Below, piece by piece: positions 8,488 through 17,948 of a stretch of DNA of 64,000 nt. A model generated the notes under the pieces. That model worked only from the letters and a program-made list of their open reading frames with translations, did not search any database and was not told the DNA's origin. Position numbers and translations under genes: made by a program. Numbering within the stretch: the stretch's first letter is position 1; each line of letters starts with the position of its first letter. Source of the DNA: Bifidobacterium breve DSM 20213 = JCM 1192 (GTDB taxonomy: Bacteria; Actinomycetota; Actinomycetes; Actinomycetales; Bifidobacteriaceae); contig NZ_AP012324.1 in NCBI RefSeq assembly GCF_001025175.1, forward strand, positions 868,001 to 932,000, read 5' to 3'.

Positions 8488-9660
8488 ATGGGATGTCACC
8501 AACGTGCGGAAACCTCCGGCCTCATCTCCTTTCTGATTTGTGCCGTCGTCGGCGCGGTGTCCATGAACCTGTACCTGCAATTCGCGCCGGCCATCTGGCA
8601 GCTGACCCAACGCCGTTTCATGGTGTGTTCGGGCATCGTGGCCGCGTGCGGTGTCATCTCGTTCATCATCGGATACGCCAGCAAGTCACGCTCGCTGAAC
8701 CTCAAACACGGTTGGCTCGCGCCGATTCGTCGCATGTTCGAAATCATCGCTTTGTCGGTGGTATACGCCTCGACCATCTTCCTGTCTTCGTTCGCCCTGA
8801 TCGGCGCGGCCAGTGACATGATGGGCAAGGCACTGTTCTCCGGCTATCTTTCCAGCGTCTGCGCGGCCTTCGCCGGCGTGGTGGGGTATATGACCTTCGT
8901 GCAGGCGGAGATGATGAATGCCAAAACCATCGCCAGCCTGTTGCCGTTCTTCGTCATCTCCGGCGTGGTTACCGCCGGCATGACCACCGACGATCCATAC
9001 TGGTATCACAACAATTTCTCCCAGCTGGGCGACCGCACCACATTCGCGGCACGCATGTTCAACTCCACGCTGATTCTGGCCGGCACATGCATCATCATCG
9101 TCAGCTACTTCGCCATCTCCGAGCTGGTGACCACCGAACGGCTGCAGCGTCTGTGGCATGACCACACCAAAGCCGACCCGAACCGCGGTTATGAGATTTC
9201 GCATTTCATGTTCCGTATAGTCGTCCTGTCCATTTTGCTGACCGTGGCCGGCCTGGCGTTCATCGGCATTGGCGTGTTCCGCTATACACCGCACAATCTG
9301 TTGCACAACATCTGCGCCAAAGGCCTGCCGTTTGTGATGTTGCTGCTGTTTGTCCTCCTGCCATGGCTGGCGCCCCGACTGTCCAAAGCGGTGATGGTGG
9401 CCTCCGATTTGGCTGCACTCGTATGCGCCGCATTCTGGGTCAATATGATGATGGGGCACAACACGCTTACCAATGTGGAGGCTCTGGCTGGACTGGCGTT
9501 CCTCGGTTGGTTCATCGTGTTCTCTCGTCAAATCGCTGCCATCGAAGCTGATCGTATTGCCGCGCAGCTCTTGCATGCCCAAGCCATCGAAGATGGACTG
9601 GAACAGCCCGCTGCTGAACCGGAACAGCAAATTGAATCTCGCATCGCTGCCGACCGCTGA
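8488..9660 (+). CDS. Polytopic membrane protein, DUF998-like
   Basis: A 390-residue integral membrane protein with about ten hydrophobic segments (for example near residues 10-28, 44-64, 86-108, 115-135, 240-262, 270-290) and a charged C-terminal cytoplasmic tail rich in Glu/Gln. A motif DDPYWYHNNFSQLG between segments 5 and 6 resembles the signature of DUF998 membrane proteins (Asp-Pro-x-Trp ... Ser-x-Leu-Gly). The ATG at 8488 follows GGGAGG (8475-8480). aroA starts 28 bases after the stop. Function is unknown; no transporter motif is visible. Confidence 0.65.
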   Translation: MGCHQRAETSGLISFLICAVVGAVSMNLYLQFAPAIWQLTQRRFMVCSGIVAACGVISFIIGYASKSRSLNLKHGWLAPIRRMFEIIALSVVYASTIFLSSFALIGAASDMMGKALFSGYLSSVCAAFAGVVGYMTFVQAEMMNAKTIASLLPFFVISGVVTAGMTTDDPYWYHNNFSQLGDRTTFAARMFNSTLILAGTCIIIVSYFAISELVTTERLQRLWHDHTKADPNRGYEISHFMFRIVVLSILLTVAGLAFIGIGVFRYTPHNLLHNICAKGLPFVMLLLFVLLPWLAPRLSKAVMVASDLAALVCAAFWVNMMMGHNTLTNVEALAGLAFLGWFIVFSRQIAAIEADRIAAQLLHAQAIEDGLEQPAAEPEQQIESRIAADR

Positions 9661-9687
9661 GCCCATTCATTTGCTAGATTTGGCCTT

Positions 9688-11022
9688 ATGACTGAACAAC
9701 TCTCGAATCTCTGGCCTGCGCCGCTTGCTACACGACCGTTGAACGCCACGGTGACGGTACCGGGCAGCAAATCGTTATCCAATCGTTATCTGATACTTGC
9801 CGCACTTGGCAATGAACCCGTCACTTTGGTCGGATTGCTGCGTTCGCGTGACACCGACTTGATGATGGGCGCTCTTGAAGCATTGGGCGTGCGATGTGAT
9901 GTCGATACCACAACCGACACCACCGTAACGGTCACACCGCCTTCATCCGGCCGATTCAATGGCAACGTTGATGTGTTCTGCGGCTTGGCCGGTACGGTGA
10001 TGCGTTTTGTACCGGGACTGGCACTGTTCGCCGATGGGCCAGTGCATTTCGACGGTGACGAACAAGCCTACGCCCGCCCGATGAGGCCGGTGCTTGACGG
10101 TCTGAAGCAACTTGGTGCCAAGATCGAATACCACGGGGAAGTCGGACGACTGCCGTTTACCATTACACCGCCAACCGAGCTTCCGGCTGCTCAGGCTCGG
10201 GTCAGTATCGATTCGTCCGGTTCCTCCCAGTTCATCTCCGGCTTGCTGTTGATTGGTTCCAAACTGCCCGGTGGATTGAGACTGACGCACACAGGAGAAA
10301 AGACCCCGAGTCTGCCGCACATCCGCATGACCGTGGTCGATGTGACCGGTGCCGGCGGTGCAATTGAAGCCGATGAGTCCGCCCGCACATGGACGGTCGA
10401 GCCTCGCGCGATACAGCTGTTGGATAAGGTGACTGTCGAACCTGACTTGTCGAATGCGGCGCCATTCCTCGGTGCGGCCTTGATTGCCGGTGGTACGGTC
10501 CGTGTACCGCATTGGCCGGAAACCACCACCCAGCCGGGCGGTCTGCTGCCTGGATACTTGGAGCAAATGGGTGCCAAGGTATCGTTCCCGACGATTGACG
10601 GCGTGCGCTATTGCGAAGTGACCGGCGATGGAACTGTACGCGGCCTAGGCTCGTTTGATCTGACCGCAGCGGGAGAGATTGCGCCTTCGCTGGCGGCGAT
10701 TCTGGTATTCGCCGATAAGCCCACCGATATGGTAGGTATCGGGCATCTGCGCGGCCACGAGACGAATCGTCTGGAAGCCTTGGTCAATGAGATTCGCCGC
10801 ATCGGGGGAGTGGCCGAGGAATTGCCCGACGGACTGCGCATCGAGCCAGTGCCGTCTGAGACACTGCATGAGGCGAATATGGAAACCTACGCCGACCATC
10901 GTATGGCCACGTTTGCCACGATGCTGGGACTGCGCATTCCCGATATTCAGGTCATTAATGTGGCCACCACGCGCAAGACCCTGCCTGATTTCGTTGGTAT
11001 GTGGAACGGGATGCTGGCATAA
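9688..11022 (+). CDS. aroA: 3-phosphoshikimate 1-carboxyvinyltransferase (EPSP synthase)
   Basis: Catalyses transfer of enolpyruvate from PEP to shikimate-3-phosphate in aromatic amino acid synthesis. The 444-residue protein has the N-terminal GSKSLSNRYL substrate-binding segment, the CGLAGTVMRF segment equivalent to the LGNAGTAMRP motif, SSGSSQFISGLLLIGS, LSNAAPFLGAAL and the C-terminal ADHRMATFATML. In the second motif the usual Gly/Asn-Ala-Gly-Thr is LAGT, a variation seen in actinobacteria. Length is normal. It is convergent with ackA, with a strong shared palindrome between them. Confidence 0.95.
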   Translation: MTEQLSNLWPAPLATRPLNATVTVPGSKSLSNRYLILAALGNEPVTLVGLLRSRDTDLMMGALEALGVRCDVDTTTDTTVTVTPPSSGRFNGNVDVFCGLAGTVMRFVPGLALFADGPVHFDGDEQAYARPMRPVLDGLKQLGAKIEYHGEVGRLPFTITPPTELPAAQARVSIDSSGSSQFISGLLLIGSKLPGGLRLTHTGEKTPSLPHIRMTVVDVTGAGGAIEADESARTWTVEPRAIQLLDKVTVEPDLSNAAPFLGAALIAGGTVRVPHWPETTTQPGGLLPGYLEQMGAKVSFPTIDGVRYCEVTGDGTVRGLGSFDLTAAGEIAPSLAAILVFADKPTDMVGIGHLRGHETNRLEALVNEIRRIGGVAEELPDGLRIEPVPSETLHEANMETYADHRMATFATMLGLRIPDIQVINVATTRKTLPDFVGMWNGMLA

Positions 11023-11026
11023 TTCA

Positions 11027-11137
11027 GCTCCCTTCAGTCCGCTGCGCGGACAGCTACCCTCAGGGAGGAGCCAAGTTAAAGAGTCCGGCGCCCCTCTTTA
11101 AGAGGAGCCGTCGCCGGAGGCGACCGAGGGGAGCGCG
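11027..11137. repeat. Two adjacent copies of the palindromic repeat (copies 2 and 3)
   Basis: A degenerate copy (11027-11072; agctcccttcag...cagggaggagcc with inner gtccgctgcgcggac) is followed by a better one (11089-11137; gcgcccctctttaagagg... with inner gtcgccggaggcgac). Both keep the outer-arm plus two-hairpin layout. Confidence 0.65.
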
Positions 11138-11167
11138 ACGCATCGGGCAAATCACGGCATTACAAAT

Positions 11168-11207
11168 GAGTGTGGGGCTGATTCCGGTTGGAATCAGCCC
11201 CACACTC
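11168..11207. terminator. Bidirectional terminator between aroA and ackA
   Basis: An 18-bp perfect inverted repeat (GAGTGTGGGGCTGATTCC and its complement) around a GGTT loop lies between the convergent ends of aroA and ackA. Its position and symmetry suit termination from both sides, although T-runs are weak. Confidence 0.75.
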
Positions 11208-11249
11208 GTGTTGCAACTAGAGACTAGTTAATGCCCTAACGGCGGCCAC

Positions 11250-12479
11250 TCACTTGGCGAAAGTGTTGCCGTAGGTGTCGGTGCCGGCTTCGGCGATTGC
11301 GGCGGACTTGCGGGCGATAGCCAGCTCTTCGTTCGTCGGAATCACGGCGATGATCACGGAGGAGTCCGGAGTGGAGATGATGCGCGGTTCCTTGGAACGG
11401 GTGGCGTTCTTCTCCTCGTCCAGCTTGACACCGAACGGAGCGAGCTTGTCGCACACCATCTTGCGCACGATGTCGTCGTTTTCGCCCACGCCAGCGGTGA
11501 AGGTGATCACGTCGCAGCCACCCATCTGGTAGGTGTAGTTGCCGATGTAGCTGACGATGCGGTGCACGTAGACGTCCAGAGCCAGCTTGGCGTCCTCGTT
11601 GCCTTCGCCCACCAGACGGTGGACTTCGCGCAGGTCGCCGAAGCCGGTCATGCCCATCATGCCGGAACGCTTGTTGAACAGGGCGTCGAGCTCGTCCACG
11701 TTCATGTGGGCGTTGCGGATCAGGTGGAAGACCACAGCCGGGTCGATGTCGCCGGTACGGCCACCCATCATGAGGCCCTCGAGCGGGGTCAGACCCATGG
11801 AGGTCTCAACCGGCTTGCCGGAGACTTCAGCGGAGGCGGAAGCACCATTGCCGATGTGCAGCACGATCTGCTTCAAGCCCTCGGCCGGCTTGCCGATGAC
11901 GTCCGGCACCACGGAGGAGATGTACTCGTGGGAGGTGCCGTGGGCACCGTAGCGGCGAATGTGGTACTGGTCGGCGATTTCCTTGTTCAGCGCATAGGTG
12001 CTGGCGGCCTTCGGCAGCTGGAAGAAGAAGGAGGAATCGAACACGAAGATCTGCGGAACGTCCGGCAACAGGGAGCGCATGACTTCGGCGCCCTTGGCCT
12101 CCGGGCCGTTGTGCAGCGGGGCGAGCACGGCCAGATCCTTGACCTGGTTGATGGTCTTGTCGGTCACGAGGGCCGGCTTCGGGAAGATGGAACCGCCCTG
12201 CACCACACGGTGGCCGACGGCAACGATGCCGGCGTCGGACAGCTTGGGGCCGTACTCCTCAAAGAAGCCGAGCACGCGCTTCAAGCCCTGCTCGTGGTCG
12301 TGAATCGGCTCTTCAAGCTCGTGCTTCTCGCCGTTGTACTCGTGCTTGTAGTGGCCGTCGACCGGCTCACCGATCTTCTCGACGAGACCGGAAGCGAGGC
12401 CTTCGCCGGATTCGAGATCAACCAGCTGGTACTTGATCGAGCTGGAGCCAGAATTGATGACAAGGACGGTTTTCGCCAT
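11250..12479 (-). CDS. ackA: Acetate kinase
   Basis: Converts acetyl phosphate and ADP to acetate and ATP, the main ATP-yielding end step of the bifid shunt. The 409-residue protein shows NSGSSSIKYQL at the N-terminus, VGHRVVQGG, the phosphate-binding HIGNGASASAEVSG, TSMGLTPLEGLMMGGRTGD, and FTAGVGEN near the C-terminus. The start is the ATG at 12479, with GGAGG 9 bases upstream; an upstream ATG at 12488 overlaps that site. It lies downstream of pta on the same strand, 131 bases apart, with a hairpin between, so expression may be joint with partial termination. Confidence 0.95.
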   Translation of the reverse strand: MAKTVLVINSGSSSIKYQLVDLESGEGLASGLVEKIGEPVDGHYKHEYNGEKHELEEPIHDHEQGLKRVLGFFEEYGPKLSDAGIVAVGHRVVQGGSIFPKPALVTDKTINQVKDLAVLAPLHNGPEAKGAEVMRSLLPDVPQIFVFDSSFFFQLPKAASTYALNKEIADQYHIRRYGAHGTSHEYISSVVPDVIGKPAEGLKQIVLHIGNGASASAEVSGKPVETSMGLTPLEGLMMGGRTGDIDPAVVFHLIRNAHMNVDELDALFNKRSGMMGMTGFGDLREVHRLVGEGNEDAKLALDVYVHRIVSYIGNYTYQMGGCDVITFTAGVGENDDIVRKMVCDKLAPFGVKLDEEKNATRSKEPRIISTPDSSVIIAVIPTNEELAIARKSAAIAEAGTDTYGNTFAK

Positions 12480-12576
12480 TGTGGGCATCCTCCATTGTGA
12501 ATTGAATGTTCCCGTGGATACACGGGTTACCGTTGATTAGATTACTCGTTGCTTGCTACAAAATGTGGCATTACAG

Positions 12577-12604
12577 CGGCTCCCCTCAGAGAGGGGAGCC
12601 GGAG
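12577..12604. repeat. Half-copy of the palindromic repeat between pta and ackA
   Basis: ggctcccctc-aga-gaggggagcc forms one stem only. It lies directly after the pta stop and may attenuate read-through into ackA. Confidence 0.5.
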
Positions 12605-12610
12605 TCGGAA

Positions 12611-14281
12611 TCACTGCGCTTCGATGGCGGTGAGGGCGATGGTGTTGATGATGTCCTGCACCAGGGCACCACGGGACAGGTCATTCACCGGCTTGTTGAG
12701 GCCTTGCAGCACCGGGCCGATGGCCAGCGCGCCCGAGGAGCGCTGCACGGCCTTATAGCCGATGTTGCCGGCGCACAAATCCGGGAACACGAACACGTTG
12801 ACATGTCCGGCCACATCGTTGCCTTTGGCCTTGGTGGCGGCCACGTCGGGCGACCAGGCGGCATCGAACTGGATGGAACCAACCACCGGCAGGTCCGGTG
12901 CCTTCTCCTTGAGCAGCTTGGTGGCTTCCTCGACAATATCCACATCCGGGCCCTTGCCGGAGCCGAGCGTGGAGTAGGAGAGCATGCCGACCTTTGGGTC
13001 GATGCCGAAGGCACGTGCGGTTTCGGCGGACTGCAGCGCGATTTCGGAGAGCTGCTCCGCATCCGGGTTCAGGTTGATGGCACAGTCGGCAAACACGGCC
13101 ACGTGATCCTTGAAGCACATGAGGAAGGCGCCGGAAACGAGCTTCTGACCTGGCTTGGTCTTGATGACCTGCAGGGCCGGACGCACGGTGTTGGCCGTGG
13201 AATTGATGGAACCGGAGACCAGGCCGTCGGCGTAGCCGAGCACCACGAGCATTGTGCCGAAGTAGCTGGCGTCGGCCAGCTGCTTGCGAGCCTGCTCTTC
13301 GGTCATGCCCTTCTTGGCGCGCAGCTCGCACAGCTTGGCAACCATGGGCTTCAAGACGTTCTCGTCATCCATGGCCTGGAAACGGGCGCGGTCCAGGAAC
13401 TTGAGGCCGAGCTCCTCGCCGCGGGCCAGAATGGCATTCTTATCACCCACGATGATGAGATTCACAATCTCACGCTCGAGCAGGTAGTCAGCCGCCTTGA
13501 TAATGCGGTCTTCCTCGCCTTCAGGCAGCACAATAGTCTTCTTGTTGCTCTTGGCCTTGCCGAGCAGGTCGAACTGGAAGGCATACGGGGTGATGGGTGC
13601 GGTGTTCTCCACATCGAGCGCTGCGAGCACTTCATCGGTGGGGGCGTTCTTGCGGAAGGTCGCCAGCGCCAGATCCTTGGTGGATTCGTCGGTGAACGGA
13701 ATCTGGGGAAGCGTCCAGACGGGCAGACCGTACTTGGCGAGGGTTTCCTTGACGGAGAAGGCGTGGCGCGGTTCACAGCCGGTCACGAAAATGCCGAGCA
13801 CCTTGTTGCCGGCGGCTTCCATGCCCTCGATGGACAGATGCACGGTCTCGTCCAGCTCGTGCGGCCAGCGGTCGATGGTGCACACGGCCAGGAACACGCC
13901 GGCCTTCAGGTCGGCGGCCACATTCGCATTGAATTCGTAGCTGGTCGGATCATTGACATGCGACTTGTCGGTGCCGACGATCAGTGCGGCATCCGCACGG
14001 GACACATCCATGGCGTCGTTGAAGGCACCGACGATGTCACCACGGGCGGTGCCCTTGTCGGTGCGCACCTTGTGCACGTCAAGTCCGGTAGACAGAGCCA
14101 CGCCAAGGCCAGCATTGGACGCGGCGAGCAGAATGGGGGTGAAGTCGTCGTGGTTGGACACGGCCGGACGGAACACCATGGTCTTGTACTTGGAAGTCAA
14201 TGCATTGAGCACGCCGTACGCAACGACGTTGCGGCCATTAGCGCCTTCGGGGCTGGCGATATATACACGGGTCACGGTCAC
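12611..14281 (-). CDS. pta: Phosphate acetyltransferase
   Basis: Interconverts acetyl-CoA and acetyl phosphate. The 556-residue protein is the long form: an N-terminal P-loop/dethiobiotin synthetase-like domain (VYIASPEGANGRNVVAYGVL), a central DRTGG-like region (VLGIFVTGCEPRHAF) and the C-terminal catalytic PTA_PTB domain with IVLPEGEEDRIIKAADYLL and SGSINSTANTVRPALQVIKT. The start is the GTG at 14281, preceded by AAAGGAG with 9-base spacing; the open frame continues upstream without a site. It feeds acetyl phosphate to ackA downstream. Confidence 0.95.
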   Translation of the reverse strand: MTVTRVYIASPEGANGRNVVAYGVLNALTSKYKTMVFRPAVSNHDDFTPILLAASNAGLGVALSTGLDVHKVRTDKGTARGDIVGAFNDAMDVSRADAALIVGTDKSHVNDPTSYEFNANVAADLKAGVFLAVCTIDRWPHELDETVHLSIEGMEAAGNKVLGIFVTGCEPRHAFSVKETLAKYGLPVWTLPQIPFTDESTKDLALATFRKNAPTDEVLAALDVENTAPITPYAFQFDLLGKAKSNKKTIVLPEGEEDRIIKAADYLLEREIVNLIIVGDKNAILARGEELGLKFLDRARFQAMDDENVLKPMVAKLCELRAKKGMTEEQARKQLADASYFGTMLVVLGYADGLVSGSINSTANTVRPALQVIKTKPGQKLVSGAFLMCFKDHVAVFADCAINLNPDAEQLSEIALQSAETARAFGIDPKVGMLSYSTLGSGKGPDVDIVEEATKLLKEKAPDLPVVGSIQFDAAWSPDVAATKAKGNDVAGHVNVFVFPDLCAGNIGYKAVQRSSGALAIGPVLQGLNKPVNDLSRGALVQDIINTIALTAIEAQ

Positions 14282-14528
14282 TGTGTCTGTCTCCTTTGAT
14301 GTGCAACATATGTGGAACCATATCTCATTGTAGTGGTCGTTGTTATCGTTCACGGTGTTGTGTCGCGGCGGGATGCCCGAAGACAAGGCCCAGCATTGCC
14401 ATCGAATCCAGCAAACCATACGAAATCGGCAATAACGCAGTGAACAGAGAAAACAAGAAGCGCGAGCCTTGATACGACTCGCGCTTCTTGATTTGCGGCA
14501 ATTCCTCATACAAGGAACCGCCATTGGG

Positions 14529-14599
14529 TTCCCCCACCTGGACTCGAACCAAGACAAAGGGTTCCAAAGACCCGTGTGCTGCCATTACACCATGGGGGA
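14529..14599 (-). tRNA. tRNA-Gln (UUG)
   Basis: On the minus strand the acceptor stem TCCCCCA/TGGGGGA, T-arm GGTTCGAGTCC and anticodon loop CTTTGGA give anticodon UUG. It lies between pta and prs. Confidence 0.93.
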
Positions 14600-14702
14600 G
14601 CAGTGAGCTTGCGCCCACAAGTGTTCATTTATACCACACGGCTGGAATTACTGAAAGCCCATGCCATGTCGTTCGCGTCGCTTCATGAAAAAGCAACAGG
14701 AC

Positions 14703-15725
14703 TCACGCAAAGAGGAATCCTTGACCGTGATGTTCGGGGTAAGTGTCGAACAGTTCAGCCACCGAGCCATCCTCGAATACCGCGCGAATGGCGCTGGCAA
14801 GCAAGGGGGCAATGGACAGTACGGTCAGACCGTCCCAGCGCTTCTCGTCCGGAATCGGCACGGTGTCGGTGAGCACGACCTCGCGTGCACCGCTTTCCTT
14901 CAGCCGATCGATTGCCGGGCCGGACAGCACGCCATGGGTGGCGACCACGGTCACGGACTTCGCACCGGCTTCCTGTAGCACGTGGCATGCGCCCGCGATA
15001 GTGCCGGCGGTGTCAATCAAATCGTCGACCAGCACGCAGTCCTTGCCAGCCACGTCGCCGACCACACGGTTGGCCACGGCCTGGTTCGGGCGGGTAATGT
15101 CACGTGTCTTATGCACGAAGGCAAGAGGACCGCCACCGAGTCGCTGGGCCCACTGCTCGGCCACACGGATACGTCCGGCATCGGGGGAGACGACAGCGAC
15201 GTTGTCAAGATGCCCCTGGAAACGATCGCGGATGTAATCGACCAGTACCGGCATGGCGATGAGGTGGTCGACCGGACCATCAAAGAAGCCTTGGGACTGG
15301 GCAGCATGCAGATCGACCGACATGATGCGGTCGGCGCCGGCGGTTTTGAGCAAATCGAAGACCAGACGGCAGGAGATGGGTTCGCGGCCGCGGTGCTTTT
15401 TGTCTTGCCTGGAATAACCGAGCAGCGGGCACACGGCGGTAATGGAGCGGGCGGAGGCGCGCTTCAAGGCGTCGATCATGATGAGCTGTTCCATGATCGC
15501 CTTGTTAATCGGCTTGTAATGGCTCTGCAGCACGAACACGTCGGCGCCACGCACCGATTCGGTGTAGCGCACATACATCTCGCCGTTGGCGAAATCGTAT
15601 GTGGTGGTTTCCAAGATATCGATACCGAGCTGATCGGCGACATCCTGCGCTAACTTCGGATGAACCCTTCCCGTGACGAGAATGAGGTTCTTATCGGGCT
15701 TTCCTTCAAGGATTGCGCTCACCAT
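14703..15725 (-). CDS. prs: Ribose-phosphate pyrophosphokinase
   Basis: Makes PRPP from ribose-5-phosphate and ATP for nucleotide, histidine and tryptophan synthesis. About 340 residues. Visible motifs are the catalytic flexible-loop region CPLLGYSRQDKKHRGREPIS, the metal-binding VDLHAAQSQGFF, and the PRPP-binding loop CVLVDDLIDTAGT. Start choice is between ATG 15725 and GTG 15722; GGGAG lies 2 or 5 bases upstream, so the GTG has the better spacing. Further upstream ATGs at 15737 and 15755 lack sites. Confidence 0.94.
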   Translation of the reverse strand: MVSAILEGKPDKNLILVTGRVHPKLAQDVADQLGIDILETTTYDFANGEMYVRYTESVRGADVFVLQSHYKPINKAIMEQLIMIDALKRASARSITAVCPLLGYSRQDKKHRGREPISCRLVFDLLKTAGADRIMSVDLHAAQSQGFFDGPVDHLIAMPVLVDYIRDRFQGHLDNVAVVSPDAGRIRVAEQWAQRLGGGPLAFVHKTRDITRPNQAVANRVVGDVAGKDCVLVDDLIDTAGTIAGACHVLQEAGAKSVTVVATHGVLSGPAIDRLKESGAREVVLTDTVPIPDEKRWDGLTVLSIAPLLASAIRAVFEDGSVAELFDTYPEHHGQGFLFA

Positions 15726-15865
15726 TACTCCCAACATGTGGTCTCGCTGATGCACCCACCAGCATAGCTGTTCTTAACGACCGTAAAGACACCCTTGCGT
15801 TGCTTGGCGTTCACCTAACGGCTTTGCAGGGCGGGTCGGATTTGCTTTGTCTGCATCGCGGCTGT

Positions 15866-17797
15866 TTAGTGGCCGGCCTGCACCCATTGCTCTATGGCTT
15901 GTTTCACCGTTTGCGCGTACAGGTCGGTTCCTGCGGAAGGATGAATACCGTCGGAGGCCAGCAGCTGCGTATTCGTCTGTGCGGCGGAGTCCCAGTCTGC
16001 TAGCACGACGTTGTCTTGATGGGTGTTCGCATAGTCGGACAACGCTTGGTTGGCCACGGGAATCCAGCTGCGGTCGCCATGGCCGTTGACGAGCACCAGC
16101 ACACGGTCAGGGCCAATCTGATTGTGCAGCTGATCGAGTTGACCGGTGCTTATTGCGGAATTGGTGGCAAGCCCGAGAATGACCCAACTGCGCAGCGTTC
16201 CGGCATTCAAGTCATTGTTCACCATGCCAGGGGCCACCATAATAGAGCGTGACACGGCGGCGTCAATCTGAATTCCCGGAAACACAGCGGATAATCCCTG
16301 CGAGGAAGCCAGCATCACGGAGTCGCCGATTGCGGTGATCTGGTCACCGGTCGGCATGCCATGTCGTGGCTTGGCTGGCGGAGGTGTGGGGGATCGCATA
16401 AGATCGCTGGCTGTCTGCTGCGCCTGACTTGCCTGTTGCGACTGCTTCTGCTGCTGCAGGGTCTGAGCTTGCTGCTCCAACTGAATCTGCACAGAGGTTT
16501 TCTCCGGGGCATGCACAAGGCCCTGCACACATCCAACCAGAGCAACGGCCCAAACGATATCCACTACCACCGCGCAGACTATCTGCTTTGCAACAGGGTT
16601 ACGGTACGGCACCAGAACCTCCAGTGCCGATTGAGCAGCGGCCGTCTTTTCAACCATCAGCCAGGAGAACGCCACAGCCAGGGCGGTTAGTATGGCGGTG
16701 ATAGCCAGAATGATGCTGTACGACGGACCTTGAATCATGCGAGGTAACGTGGACCGGACGATAATCCACACTGGCCAGTGCCACAGGTAGATGCCGTATG
16801 AGTAGCGCCCCAATGCCGCTAGCGGCTTGAACTTCATCAGGTCCTGCATCCACGAGTCATCGCTGATGGTGCCTGCAATCAGTGCCACAGACAGCACGCT
16901 GGCAATAATGATGCCGCCGCGGAATGCAAAGTTATCTTGCTGCCCGTTCACCGTCATGATAATGAGTGCCACCAGCGCTGTCAGCGACATCGCTGGTGCA
17001 ATCGTTTCCCAGAGACGTTGCCGTGTGGTTTTCGCTGCGACCTCGGCAATGTTGTTGGGAATATTGTTGGGTATTGCGGGAATATTGACATGCACGGAAC
17101 CTGAGTCCGCAGCCGCTCCGGCGACTCGGGGAGCTTGCGGCGTTGCCTGATTGTGGCGAGTCAGCCACCAAGCCAGGGCCACGCCGAGCATGAGACCCAC
17201 GCTATGGGTATCGGTGCCGAAATAAACGCGGGTCGGATCTGCGCCCGGCTTGTACATCAGCCACATGGAAGCGCCGCTGAGGGCAGCAAGACCCAGAGGA
17301 ATAAGCGAGGCAAAACGGGTATCGCGAATCCTCCACATCGCCCATGCAATGAACGGCACGATGATATAGAACTGCGTCAGCACACCGATGAACCACAAGT
17401 GCCGTAGAATTTGTGGATTCGTCTGCTCGAAGTAGCTTTGCCCGCCGGCAATGGCATACCAGTTGTAACAGCCGAACAGCACGGTGATGACCTGATTGCG
17501 GATGGCAACCAGCAAATCCCGTTCGGTCAGCCAGCAGACGGAGACGATAACGGGAATCAGCAAAAGCAAAGCCGGATACAGTCGAACCAAGCGTCGAGGA
17601 ATATACCGCCTAAGATTCAACGAGCCAGTGGTGGACAGCGAACGGAAAAGGCTGATGGCAATAAGGAAGCCGGATACCGTGAAGAATACGTCAACGCCGT
17701 AGAATCCGCCTGGCATCTTCTGCTGCACGCAGTGATATAGCACGATGGCGATAAGTGCCAGACCTTTGATACCGTCAAGTCCGACAAAACGCTTCAC
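15866..17797 (-). CDS. Membrane acyltransferase (acyltransferase_3) with C-terminal SGNH domain
   Basis: A 643-residue protein of the OafA/YrhL class, which transfers acyl (often acetyl) groups to cell-surface glycans. The N-terminus has LDGIKGLALIAIVLYHC with the conserved His, FFTVSGFLI and a block of about ten membrane helices up to about residue 400. A Gln/Ala-rich linker follows (LEQQAQTLQQQKQSQQASQA), then an extracellular SGNH hydrolase-like domain with GDSVMLASSQG, GLATN and DGIHPS (catalytic Asp-x-x-His). The block III segment reads GLATN rather than the usual GTN. Substrate unknown; peptidoglycan or exopolysaccharide is likely. It lies next to the left boundary of the island. Confidence 0.87.
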   Translation of the reverse strand: MKRFVGLDGIKGLALIAIVLYHCVQQKMPGGFYGVDVFFTVSGFLIAISLFRSLSTTGSLNLRRYIPRRLVRLYPALLLLIPVIVSVCWLTERDLLVAIRNQVITVLFGCYNWYAIAGGQSYFEQTNPQILRHLWFIGVLTQFYIIVPFIAWAMWRIRDTRFASLIPLGLAALSGASMWLMYKPGADPTRVYFGTDTHSVGLMLGVALAWWLTRHNQATPQAPRVAGAAADSGSVHVNIPAIPNNIPNNIAEVAAKTTRQRLWETIAPAMSLTALVALIIMTVNGQQDNFAFRGGIIIASVLSVALIAGTISDDSWMQDLMKFKPLAALGRYSYGIYLWHWPVWIIVRSTLPRMIQGPSYSIILAITAILTALAVAFSWLMVEKTAAAQSALEVLVPYRNPVAKQIVCAVVVDIVWAVALVGCVQGLVHAPEKTSVQIQLEQQAQTLQQQKQSQQASQAQQTASDLMRSPTPPPAKPRHGMPTGDQITAIGDSVMLASSQGLSAVFPGIQIDAAVSRSIMVAPGMVNNDLNAGTLRSWVILGLATNSAISTGQLDQLHNQIGPDRVLVLVNGHGDRSWIPVANQALSDYANTHQDNVVLADWDSAAQTNTQLLASDGIHPSAGTDLYAQTVKQAIEQWVQAGH

Positions 17798-17877
17798 AGT
17801 TTTCCATCCCTTTGCTGTTGCGATTTCACGATTCTCTTCTCTTCGAACCTCACAAAAGAATCAGGGTCAAGCATGGT

Positions 17878-17913
17878 AGAGGGGAACGACATCGAATGAC
17901 ATCGTTCCCCTCT
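17878..17913. terminator. Hairpin next to the left island boundary
   Basis: A perfect 12-bp stem (AGAGGGGAACGA with its complement) and a 12-base loop lie 15 bases outside the left att-like repeat. Its position is where the guaA terminator would be in an island-free chromosome; no T-run follows. Confidence 0.4.
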
Positions 17914-17928
17914 AAGCAATCTGTATTG

Positions 17929-17948
17929 CTATCGCTTTATTCCCACTC
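17929..17948. repeat. Left att-like repeat (attL candidate)
   Basis: CTATCGCTTTATTCCCACTC, matching the guaA-end repeat at 17 of 20 positions. Read leftward it encodes a ghost of the guaA end (Glu-Trp-Glu-stop, GAGTGGGAATAA). Confidence 0.65.

Noticed and set aside
11027..11137. Repeats considered as a CRISPR array
   Set aside because: Units are few, irregularly spaced, internally palindromic and dispersed over the chromosome; no cas genes are present in the window.
12506..14299. A 597-codon frame antisense to pta
   Set aside because: Shadow of pta; low-complexity Gly/His/Val composition and no start site.
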